64,000 nt of DNA from Limnomonas spitsbergensis. Lineage: Eukaryota; Chlorophyta; Chlorophyceae; Chlamydomonadales. The notes beneath the pieces are model-generated. The model saw only the letters and a list, made by a program, of their open reading frames with translations. It was not told the origin of the DNA and did not search any database. Shown here piece by piece: positions 41,772 to 52,230 of the stretch. The stretch lies in contig JAYJMM010000041.1 in assembly GCA_037349105.1 (NCBI GenBank), positions 992,001 to 1,056,000 of the forward strand, read 5' to 3'. The position numbers and the translations under genes were made by a program. The first letter of the stretch is position 1. Every line of letters starts with the position of its first letter.

Positions 41772-41853
41772 GCGAAGTGGGAGTGGAGGCCACGGCGCAA
41801 GGAGGGCACCATCATCCCTTCGACACAAGCAGGTACCCAATAACTCCCAGGGT
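41724..41853 (+). other. Exon-like cassette, copy 26 (last)
   Basis: Core 41738-41832, standard right-family form. It lies 1184 bp after copy 25. Twenty-nine complete 34-mers (41854-42839) follow before array 1 ends. Confidence 0.75.
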
Positions 41854-42805
41854 CCATCACCCAGTTGCAGGCCCTCAGCCTCACCTGCCATCACACATTT
41901 GCAGAACCCCAGCCACACCTGCCATCACCCAGCTACAGGCCCTCAGCCTCACCTGCCATCACACAGATGCAGAACCCCAGCCACACCTCCCATCACCCAG
42001 CTGCAGACCCTCAGCCTCACATGTCATCACATACTTGCAGAACCCCAGCCACACATGCCATCACCCAGCTGCAGACCCTCAGCCTCACCTGCCATCACAC
42101 AGATGCAGAACCCCAGCCACACCTCCCATCACCCAGCTGCAGACCCTCAGCCTCACCTGCCATCACAAATTTGCAGAACCCCAGCCACACCTGCCATCAC
42201 CCAGTTGCAGACCCTCAGCCTCACCTGCTATAACACATTTGCAGAACCCCAGCCACACCTGCCATCGCCCAGCTGCAGGCCCTCACCCTCACCTGCCATC
42301 ACACAGATGCAGAACCCCAGCCACACATGCCATCACCCAGTTGCATGCCCTCAGCATCACCTGCCATCACACATTTGCAGAACCCCAGCCACACCTGCCA
42401 TCACCCAGCTGCAGACCCTCAGCCTCACCTTCCATCACAAATTTGCAGAACCCCAGCCTCACATGCCATCACCCAGCTGCAGACCCTCAGCCTCACCTGT
42501 CATCACATACTTGCAGAACCCCAGCCACACCTGCCATCACCCAGCTGCAGACCCTCAGCCTCACCTGCTATCACACATTTGCAGAACCCAAGCCACACCT
42601 GCCATCACCCAGCTGCAGGCCCTCACCCTCACCTGCCATCACACAGATGCAGAACCCCAGCCACACATGCCATCAACCAGTTGCAGGCCCTCAGCATCAC
42701 CTGCCTTCACACAGATGCAGAACCCCAGCCACACCTGCCATCACCCAGCTGCAGACCCTCAGCCTCACCTGCCATCACACATATGCAGAACCCCAGCCAC
42801 ACATG

Positions 42806-42895
42806 CCATCACCCAGTTGCAGACCCTCAGCCTCACCTGCTGTTCTGGGGTAAGGGTGAGGGGTACGAGGGAGGAGGCAGGTTACTGATCCACAG
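42806..42895. other. Junction of array 1 and array 2
   Basis: The last 34-mer (42806-42839) ends in CTCACCTG. The next base, 42840, is the first of CTGTTCTGGGG, and a complete 56-bp unit (42840-42895) follows. There is no unique sequence, target-site duplication or mobile element between the arrays. A few bases of CTG microhomology are possible. It is either a real fusion breakpoint or an assembly join; the sequence alone cannot decide. Confidence 0.9.
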
Positions 42896-43119
42896 CTGTT
42901 ATGGGGTAAGGGTGAGGATTGGGAGGGAGAAGGCAGCTGACTGGTCCACAGCTGTTCTGGGGTAAGGGTGGAGGGTGGGAGGGAGGCTGCAGCTGACTGG
43001 TCCACAGATGTTCTGGGGTAAGGGTGAAGGGTGGGAGGGAGGAGGCAGCTCACTGATCCACAGCTGTTCTGGGGTAAGGGTGGGGATTGGGAGGGAGGAG
43101 GCAGCTGACTGGTCCACAG

Positions 43120-46100
43120 CTGTTCTGGGGTAAGGGTGGAGGGTGGGAGGGAGGAGGCAACTGACTGATCCACAGCTGTTCTGGGGTAAGGGTGAAGGGT
43201 GGGAGGGAGGAGGCAGCTGACTGGTCCAAAGCTGTTCTGGGGTTAGGGTGAAGGGTGGGAGGGAGGAGGCAGCTCACTGATCCACAGCTGTTCTGGGGTA
43301 AGGGTGGGGATTGGGAGGGAGGAGGCAGCTGACTGGTCCACAGCTGTTCTGGGGTAAGGGTGGAGGGTGGGAGGGAGGAGGCAGCTGACTGATCCACAGC
43401 TGTTCTGGGGTAAGGGTGAGGGGTGGGAGGGAGGAGGCAGCTAACTGATCCACAGCTGTTCTGGGGTTAGGGTGAAGGGTGGGAGGGAGGAGGCAGCTGA
43501 CTGGTGCACAGCTGTTCTGGGGTAAAGGTGAAGGGTGGGAGGGAGGAGGCAAGTTACTGATCCACAGCTGTTCTGGGGTAAGGGTGAGGGGTAGGAGGGA
43601 GGAGGCAGCTGACTGATCCACAGCTGTTCTGGGGTAAGGGTGAGGGGTGGGAGGGAGGAGGCAGCTGACTGATCCACAGCTATTCTGGGGTAAGGGTGAA
43701 GGGTGGGAGGGAGGCTGCAGCTGACTGGTCCACAGCTGTTCTGGGGTAAGGGTGAAGGGTGGGAGGGAGGAGGCAGCTCACTGATCCACAGCTGTTCTGG
43801 GGTAAGGGTGGGGATTGGGAGGGAGGAGGCAGCTGACTGGTCCACAGCTGTTCTGGGGTAAGGGTGGAGGGTGGGAGGGAGGAGGCCGCTGACTGATCCA
43901 CAGCTGTTCTGGGGTAAGGGTGAGGGGTGGGAGGGAGGAGGCAGCTGACTGATCCACAGCTGTTCTGGGGTTAGGGTGAAGGGTGGGAGGGAGGAGGCAG
44001 CTGACTGGTGCACAGCTGTTCTGGGGTAAGGGTGAAGGGTGGGAGGGAGGAGGCAAGTTACTGATCCACAGCTGTTCTGGGGTAAGGGTGAGGGGTAGGA
44101 GGGAGGAGGCAGCTGACTGATCCACAGCTGTTCTGGGGTAAGGGTGAGGGGTGGGAGGGAGGAGGCAGCTGACTGATCCACAGCTGTTCTGGGGTAAGGG
44201 TGAAGGGTGGGAGGGAGGCTGCAGCTGACTGGTCCACAGATGTTCTGGGGTAAGGGTGAAGGGTGGGAGGGAGGAGGCAGCTCACTGATCCACAGCTGTT
44301 CTGGGGTAAGGGTGGGGATTGGGAGGGAGGAGGCAGCTGACTGGTCCACAGCTGTTCTGGGGTAAGGGTGGAGGGTGGGAGGGAGGAGGCAGCTGACTGA
44401 TCCACAGCTGTTCTGGGGTAAGGGTGAGGGGTGGGAGGGAGGAGGCAGCTGACTGGTCCACAGCTGTTCTGGGGTAAGGGTGAAGGGTGGGAGGGAGGAG
44501 GCAAGTTACTGATCCACAGCTGTTCTGGGGTAAGGGTGAGGGGTAGGAGGGAGGAGGCAGCTGACTGATCAACAGCTGTTCTGGGGTTAGGGTGAAGGGT
44601 GGGAGGGAGGAGGCAGCTGACTGGTCCACAGCTGTTCTGGGGTAAGGGTGAAGGGTGGGAGGGAGGGGGCAGCTGACTGGTCCACAGCTGTTCTGGGGTA
44701 AGGGTGAGGATTGGGAGGGAGGAGACAGCTGACTGGTCCACAGCTGTTCTGGGGTAAGGGTGGAGGGTGGGAGGGAGAAGGCAGTTGACTGATCCACAGC
44801 TGTTCTGGGGTAAGGGTGAGGGGTAGGAGGGAGGAGGCAGCTGACTGATCCACAGCTGTTCTGGGGTAAGGGTAAGGATTGGGAGGGAGGAGGCAGCTGA
44901 CTGATCCACAGCTGTTCTGGGGTAAGGGTGGAGGGTGGGAGAGAGGAGGCAGCTGACTGATCCACAGCTGTTCTGGGGTAAGGGTGAAGGGTGGGAGGGA
45001 GGAGGCAGCTGACTGATCCACAACTGTTCTGGGGTAAGGGTGAAGGGTGGGAGGGAGGAGGCAGCTGACTGGTCCAAAGCTGTTCTGGGGTTAGGGTGAA
45101 GGGTGGGAGGGAGGAGGCAGCTGACTGGTCCACAGCTGTTCTGGGGTAAGGGTGAAGGGTGGGAGGGAGGGGGCAGCTGACTGGTCCACAGCTGTTATGG
45201 GGTAAGGGTGAGGATTGGGAGGGAGGAGGCAGCTGACTGGTCCACAGCTGTTCTGGGGTAAGGGTGGAGAGTGGGAGGGAGGAGGCAGGCTACTGATCCA
45301 CAGCTGTTCTGGGGTAAGGGTGAGGGGTAGGAGGGAGGAGGCAGGTTACTGATCCACAGCTGTTCTGGGGTAAGGGTGAGGGGTAGGAGGGAGGATGCAG
45401 CTGACTGATCCACAGCTGTTCTGGGGTAAGGGTGAAGGGTGGGAGGGAGGAGGCAGGCTACTGATCCACAGCTGTTCTGGGGTAAGGGTGAGGGGTACGA
45501 GGGAGGAGGCAGGTTACTGATCCACAGCTGTTATGGGGTAAGGGTGAGGATTGGGAGGGAGGAGGCAGCTGACTGGTCCACAGCTGTTCTGGGGTAAGGG
45601 TGGAGGGTGGGAGGGAGGAGGCAGCTGACTGGTCCACAGCTGTTCTGGGGTAAGGGTGAAGGGTGGGAGGGAGGGGGCAGCTGACTGGTCCACAGCTGTT
45701 CTGGGGTAAGGGTGAGGATTGGGAGGGAGGAGACAGCTGACTGGTCCACAGCTGTTCTGGGGTAAGGGTGGAGGGTGGGAGGGAGAAGGCAGTTGACTGA
45801 TCCACAGCTGTTCTGGGGTAAGGGTGAGGGGTAGGAGGGAGGAGGCAGCTGACTGATCCACAGCTGTTCTGGGGTAAGGGTAAGGATTGGGAGGGAGGAG
45901 GCAGCTGACTGATCCACAGCTGTTCTCGGGTAAGGGTGGAGGGTGGGAGGGAGGAGGCAGCTGACTGATCCACAGCTGTTCTGGGGTAAGGGTGAAGGGT
46001 GGGAGGGAGGAGGCAGCTGACTGATCCACAGCTGTTCTGGGGTAAGGGTGAAGGGTGGGAGGGAGGAGGCAGCTGACTGGTCCAAAGCTGTTCTGGGGTT

Positions 46101-46965
46101 AGGGTGAAGGGTGGGAGGGAGGAGGCAGCTGACTGGTCCACAGCTGTTCTGGGGTAAGGGTGAAGGGTGGGAGGGAGGGGGCAGCTGACTGGTCCACAGC
46201 TGTTCTGGGGTAAGGGTGAGGATTGGGAGGGAGGAGGCAGCTGACTGGTCCACAGCTGTTCTGGGGTAAGGGTGGAGGGTGGGAGGGAGGAGGCAGGCTA
46301 CTGATCCACAGCTGTTCTGGGGTAAGGGTGAGGGGTAGGAGGGAGGAGGCAGGTTACTGATCCACAGCTGTTCTGGGGTAAGGGTGAGGGGTAGGAGGGA
46401 GGATGCAGCTGACTGATCCACAGCTGTTCTGGGGTAAGGGTGAGGGGTAGGAGGGAGGAGGCAGCTGACTGATCCACAGCTGTTCTGGGGTTAGGGTGAT
46501 GGGTGGGAGGGAGGAGGCAGCTGACTGGTCCACAGCTGTTCTGGGGTAAGGGTGAAGGGTGGGAGGGAGGGGGCAGCTGATTGGTCCACAGCTGTTCTGG
46601 GGTAAGGGTGAGGATTGGGAGGGAGGAGACAGCTGACTGGTCCACAGCTGTTCTGGGGTAAGGGTGGAGGGTGGGAGGGAGAAGGCAGCTGACTGATCCA
46701 CAGCTGTTCTGGGGTAAGGGTGAGGGGTGGGAGGGAGGAGGCAGGCTACTGATCCACAGCTGTTCTGGGGTAAGGGTGGGGATTGGGAGGGAGGAGGCAG
46801 CTGACTGGTCCACAGCTGTTCTGGGGTAAGGGTGGAGGGTGGGAGGGAGGAGGCAGCTGACTGATCCACAGCTGTTCTGGGGTAAGGGTGAGGGGTGGGA
46901 GGGAGGAGGCAGCTGACTGGTCCACAGCTGTTCTGGGGTAAGGGTGAAGGGTGGGAGGGAGGAGG
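43120..46965. repeat. Array 2 block, source or copy of 52976-56821 (+9856 bp)
   Basis: Unit order and variants match at +9856 bp (176 units) from about 43.12 to 46.96 kb, with only scattered substitutions. The match fails on both sides: a different unit precedes 43120, and at 46.96 kb a GGTGCATAGG unit replaces a CAAGTTACTG unit. Confidence 0.85.
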
Positions 46966-47639
46966 CAGCTGACTGGTGCATAGGTGTTCTGGGGTAAGGG
47001 TGAAGGGTGGGAGGGAGGAGGCAGCTGACTGGTCCAAAGCTGTTCTGGGGTTAGGGTGAAGGGTGGGAGGGAGGAGGCAGCTGACTGGTCCACAGTTGTT
47101 CTGGGGTAAGGGTGAAGGGTGGGAGGGAGGGGGCAGCTGACTGGTCCACAGCTGTTCTGGGGTAAGGGTGAGGATTGGGAGGGAGGAGGCAGCTGACTGG
47201 TCCACAGCTGTTCTGGGGTAAGGGTGGAGGGTGGGAGGGAGGAGGCAGGCTACTGATCCACAGCTGTTCTGGGGTAAGGGTGAGGGGTAGGAGGGAGGAG
47301 GCAGGTTACTGATCCACAGCTGTTCTGGGGTAAGGGTGAGGGGTAGGAGGGAGGATGCAGCTGACTGATCCACAGCTGTTCTGGGGTAAGGGTGAGGGGT
47401 AGGAGGGAGGAGGCAGCTGACTGATCCACAGCTGTTCTGGGGTTAGGGTGAAGGGTGGGAGGGAGGAGGCAGCTGACTGGTCCACAGCTGTTCTGGGGTA
47501 AGGGTGAAGGGTGGGAGGGAGGGGGCAGCTGATTGGTCCACAGCTGTTCTGGGGTAAGGGTGAGGATTGGGAGGGAGGAGACAGCTGACTGGTCCACAGC
47601 TGTTCTGGGGTAAGGGTGGAGGGTGGGAGGGAGAAGGCA

Positions 47640-50600
47640 GCTGACTGATCCACAGCTGTTCTGGGGTAAGGGTGAGGGGTGGGAGGGAGGAGGCAGGCTA
47701 CTGATCCACAGCTGTTCTGGGGTAAGGGTGGGGATTGGGAGGGAGGAGGCAGCTGACTGGTCCACAGCTGTTCTGGGGTAAGGGTGGAGGGTGGGAGGGA
47801 GGAGGCAGCTGACTGATCCACAGCTGTTCTGGGGTAAGGGTGAGGGGTGGGAGGGAGGAGGCAGCTAACTGATCCACAGCTGTTCTGGGGTTAGGGTGAA
47901 GGGTGGGAGGGAGGAGGCAGCTGACTGGTGCACAGCTGTTCTGGGGTAAAGGTGAAGGGTGGGAGGGAGGAGGCAAGTTACTGATCCACAGCTGTTCTGG
48001 GGTAAGGGTGAGGGGTAGGAGGGAGGAGGCAGCTGACTGATCCACAGCTGTTCTGGGGTAAGGGTGAGGGGTGGGAGGGAGGAGGCAAGTTACTGATCCA
48101 CAGCTGTTCTGGGGTAAGGGTGAGGGGTAGGAGGGAGGAGGCAGCTGACTGATCAACAGCTGTTCTGGGGTTAGGGTGAAGGGTGGGAGGGAGGAGGCAG
48201 CTGACTGGTCCACAGCTGTTCTGGGGTAAGGGTGAAGGGTGGGAGGGAGGGGGCAGCTGACTGGTCCACAGCTGTTCTGGGGTAAGGGTGAGGATTGGGA
48301 GGGAGGAGACAGCTGACTGGTCCACAGCTGTTCTGGGGTAAGGGTGGAGGGTGGGAGGGAGAAGGCAGTTGACTGATCCACAGCTGTTCTGGGGTAAGGG
48401 TGAGGGGTAGGAGGGAGGAGGCAGCTGACTGATCCACAGCTGTTCTGGGGTAAGGGTAAGGGGTGGGAGGGAGGAGGCAGCTGACTGATCCACAGCTGTT
48501 CTGGGGTAAGGGTGGAGGGTGGGAGGGAGGAGGCAGCTGACTGATCCACAGCTGTTCTGGGGTAAGGGTGAGGGGTGGGAGGGAGGCTGCAGCTGACTGG
48601 TCCACAGCTGTTCTGGGGTAAGGGTGGGGGGTGGGAGGGAGGAGGCAACTGACTGATCCACAGCTGTTCTGGGGTAAGGGTGAAGGGTGGGAGGGAGGAG
48701 GCAGCTGACTGATCCACAGCTGTTCTGGGGTAAGGGTGAAGGGTGGGAGGGAGGAGGCAGCTGACTGGTCCAAAGCTGTTCTGGGGTAAGGGTGAAGGGT
48801 GGGAGGGAGGGGGCAGCTGACTGGTCCACAGCTGTTCTGGGGTAAGGGTGAGGATTGGGAGGGAGGAGACAGCTGACTGGTCCACAGCTGTTCTGGGGTA
48901 AGGGTGGAGGGTGGGAGGGAGAAGGCAGTTGACTGATCCACAGCTGTTCTGGGGTAAGGGTGAGGGGTAGGAGGGAGGAGGCAGCTGACTGATCCACAGC
49001 TGTTCTGGGGTAAGGGTAAGGATTGGGAGGGAGGAGGCAGCTGACTGATCCACAGCTGTTCTCGGGTAAGGGTGGAGGGTGGGAGGGAGGAGGCAGCTGA
49101 CTGATCCACAGCTGTTCTGGGGTAAGGGTGAAGGGTGGGAGGGAGGAGGCAGCTGACTGATCCACAGCTGTTCTGGGGTAAGGGTGAAGGGTGGGAGGGA
49201 GGAGGCAGCTGACTGATCCACAGCTGTTCTGGGGTAAGGGTAAGGATTGGGAGGGAGGAGGCAGCTGACTGGTCCACAGCTGTTCTGGGGTAAGGGTGAA
49301 GGGTGGGAGGGAGAAGGCAGCTGACTGATCCACAGCTGTTCTGGGGTAAGGGTGAGGGGTAGGAGGGAGGAGGCAGCTGACTGATCCACAGCTGTTCTGG
49401 GGTAAGGGTAAGGATTGGGAGGGAGGAGGCAGCTGACTGATCCACAGCTGTTCTGGGGTAAGGGTGGAGGGTGGGAGGGAGGAGGCAGCTGACTGATCCA
49501 CAGCTGTTCTGGGGTAAGGGTGAAGGGTGGGAGGGAGGAGGCAGCTGACTGATCCACAGCTGTTCTGGGGTAAGGGTGAAGGGTGGGAGGGAGGAGGCAG
49601 CTGACTGGTCCAAAGCTGTTCTGGGGTAAGGGTGAAGGGTGGGAGGGAGGGGGCAGCTGACTGGTCCACAGCTGTTCTGGGGTAAGGGTGAGGATTGGGA
49701 GGGAGGAGACAGCTGACTGGTCCACAGCTGTTCTGGGGTAAGGGTGGAGGGTGGGAGGGAGAAGGCAGTTGACTGATCCACAGCTGTTCTGGGGTAAGGG
49801 TGAGGGGTAGGAGGGAGGAGGCAGCTGACTGATCCACAGCTGTTCTGGGGTAAGGGTAAGGATTGGGAGGGAGGAGGCAGCTGACTGATCCACAGCTGTT
49901 CTCGGGTAAGGGTGGAGGGTGGGAGGGAGGAGGCAGCTGACTGATCCACAGCTGTTCTGGGGTAAGGGTGAAGGGTGGGAGGGAGGAGGCAGCTGACTGA
50001 TCCACAGCTGTTCTGGGGTAAGGGTGAAGGGTGGGAGGGAGGAGGCAGCTGACTGATCCACAGCTGTTCTGGGGTAAGGGTAAGGATTGGGAGGGAGGAG
50101 GCAGCTGACTGGTCCACAGCTGTTCTGGGGTAAGGGTGAAGGGTGGGAGGGAGGGGGCAGCTGATTGGTCCACAGCTGTTCTGGGGTAAGGGTGAGGATT
50201 GGGAGGGAGGAGACAGCTGACTGGTCCACAGCTGTTCTGGGGTAAGGGTGGAGGGTGGGAGGGAGAAGGCAGCTGACTGATCCACAGCTGTTCTGGGGTA
50301 AGGGTGAGGGGTGGGAGGGAGGAGGCAGGCTACTGATCCACAGCTGTTCTGGGGTAAGGGTGGGGATTGGGAGGGAGGAGGCATCTGACTGGTCCACAGC
50401 TGTTCTGGGGTAAGGGTGGAGGGTGGGAGGGAGGAGGCAGCTGACTGATCCACAGCTGTTCTGGGGTAAGGGTGAGGGGTGGGAGGGAGGAGGCAGCTAA
50501 CTGATCCACAGCTGTTCTGGGGTTAGGGTGAAGGGTGGGAGGGAGGAGGCAGCTGACTGGTGCACAGCTGTTCTGGGGTAAAGGTGAAGGGTGGGAGGGA

Positions 50601-52230
50601 GGAGGCAAGTTACTGATCCACAGCTGTTCTGGGGTAAGGGTGAGGGGTAGGAGGGAGGAGGCAGCTGACTGATCCACAGCTGTTCTGGGGTAAGGGTGAG
50701 GGGTGGGAGGGAGGAGGCAAGTTACTGATCCACAGCTGTTCTGGGGTAAGGGTGAGGGGTAGGAGGGAGGAGGCAGCTGACTGATCAACAGCTGTTCTGG
50801 GGTTAGGGTGAAGGGTGGGAGGGAGGAGGCAGCTGACTGGTCCACAGCTGTTCTGGGGTAAGGGTGAAGGGTGGGAGGGAGGGGGCAGCTGACTGGTCCA
50901 CAGCTGTTCTGGGGTAAGGGTGAGGATTGGGAGGGAGGAGACAGCTGACTGGTCCACAGCTGTTCTGGGGTAAGGGTGGAGGGTGGGAGGGAGAAGGCAG
51001 TTGACTGATCCACAGCTGTTCTGGGGTAAGGGTGAGGGGTAGGAGGGAGGAGGCAGCTGACTGATCCACAGCTGTTCTGGGGTAAGGGTAAGGGGTGGGA
51101 GGGAGGAGGCAGCTGACTGATCCACAGCTGTTCTGGGGTAAGGGTGGAGGGTGGGAGGGAGGAGGCAGCTGACTGATCCACAGCTGTTCTGGGGTAAGGG
51201 TGAGGGGTGGGAGGGAGGCTGCAGCTGACTGGTCCACAGCTGTTCTGGGGTAAGGGTGGAGGGTGGGAGGGAGGAGGCAACTGACTGATCCACAGCTGTT
51301 CTGGGGTAAGGGTGAAGGGTGGGAGGGAGGAGGCAGCTGACTGATCCACAGCTGTTCTGGGGTAAGGGTGAAGGGTGGGAGGGAGGAGGCAGCTGACTGG
51401 TCCAAAGCTGTTCTGGGGTAAGGGTGAAGGGTGGGAGGGAGGGGGCAGCTGACTGGTCCACAGCTGTTCTGGGGTAAGGGTGAGGATTGGGAGGGAGGAG
51501 ACAGCTGACTGGTCCACAGCTGTTCTGGGGTAAGGGTGGAGGGTGGGAGGGAGAAGGCAGTTGACTGATCCACAGCTGTTCTGGGGTAAGGGTGAGGGGT
51601 AGGAGGGAGGAGGCAGCTGACTGATCCACAGCTGTTCTGGGGTAAGGGTAAGGATTGGGAGGGAGGAGGCAGCTGACTGATCCACAGCTGTTCTCGGGTA
51701 AGGGTGGAGGGTGGGAGGGAGGAGGCAGCTGACTGATCCACAGCTGTTCTGGGGTAAGGGTGAAGGGTGGGAGGGAGGAGGCAGCTGACTGATCCACAGC
51801 TGTTCTGGGGTAAGGGTGAAGGGTGGGAGGGAGGAGGCAGCTGACTGATCCACAGCTGTTCTGGGGTAAGGGTAAGGATTGGGAGGGAGGAGGCAGCTGA
51901 CTGGTCCACAGCTGTTCTGGGGTAAGGGTGAAGGGTGGGAGGGAGAAGGCAGCTGACTGATCCACAGCTGTTCTGGGGTAAGGGTGAGGGGTAGGAGGGA
52001 GGAGGCAGCTGACTGATCCACAGCTGTTCTGGGGTAAGGGTAAGGATTGGGAGGGAGGAGGCAGCTGACTGATCCACAGCTGTTCTGGGGTAAGGGTGGA
52101 GGGTGGGAGGGAGGAGGCAGCTGACTGATCCACAGCTGTTCTGGGGTAAGGGTGAAGGGTGGGAGGGAGGAGGCAGCTGACTGATCCACAGCTGTTCTGG
52201 GGTAAGGGTGAAGGGTGGGAGGGAGGAGGC
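47640..52230. repeat. Array 2 block repeated at +2632 bp
   Basis: About 47.64-49.6 kb matches about 50.27-52.23 kb at +2632 bp (47 units), including the GGCTGCAGC unit and TAAGGATTGG units in the same order. Within the first copy, a smaller block near 48.78-49.29 kb recurs at +840 bp (15 units). Confidence 0.82.

Larger units (their letters stand above)
1..42839. repeat. Array 1: 34-bp minisatellite (68-bp dimer), about 1160 monomers with embedded cassettes
   Basis: Back-to-back 34-bp monomers begin at 20 and 54, resume at 218, 252, 286 and 320, and continue to 42806-42839. Two types mostly alternate. Type A (e.g. 286-319) starts CCATCACCCAGCTGCAG; type B (e.g. 320-353) starts CCATCACACAGATGCAG and continues with AACCCCAGCCACAC. 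Together they form a 68-bp dimer. Neither consensus contains a CpG or, on the + strand, a stop codon. Counting from the cassette positions, 1129 monomers lie between the first and last cassettes, two before and 29 after. Monomer variants (TTTGCAG, ATACTTGCAG, TGCATGC, GGTGCAG) mark higher-order units. The array runs off the left edge. It is interrupted only by the 130-bp cassettes; I see no transposon, RNA gene or unique DNA in it. Confidence 0.98.

Noticed and set aside
88..41853. Cassette as a mobile element insertion
   Set aside because: There are no terminal repeats, poly(A) tail or target-site duplication. Diagnostic bases in the flanking monomers travel with the cassette, so copies arose by block duplication, not 26 insertions.
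1..42839. CRISPR-like direct repeats
   Set aside because: Monomers are contiguous with no unique spacers, and cassettes are 1-4.6 kb apart. This is a minisatellite.
81..42965. Many long + strand reading frames (up to about 1577 codons) rich in His, Pro, Ser and Cys
   Set aside because: The 34-mer has no stop on this strand in any frame, so length is a compositional effect. All three frames are open at once, starts are arbitrary, and the frames overlap one another.
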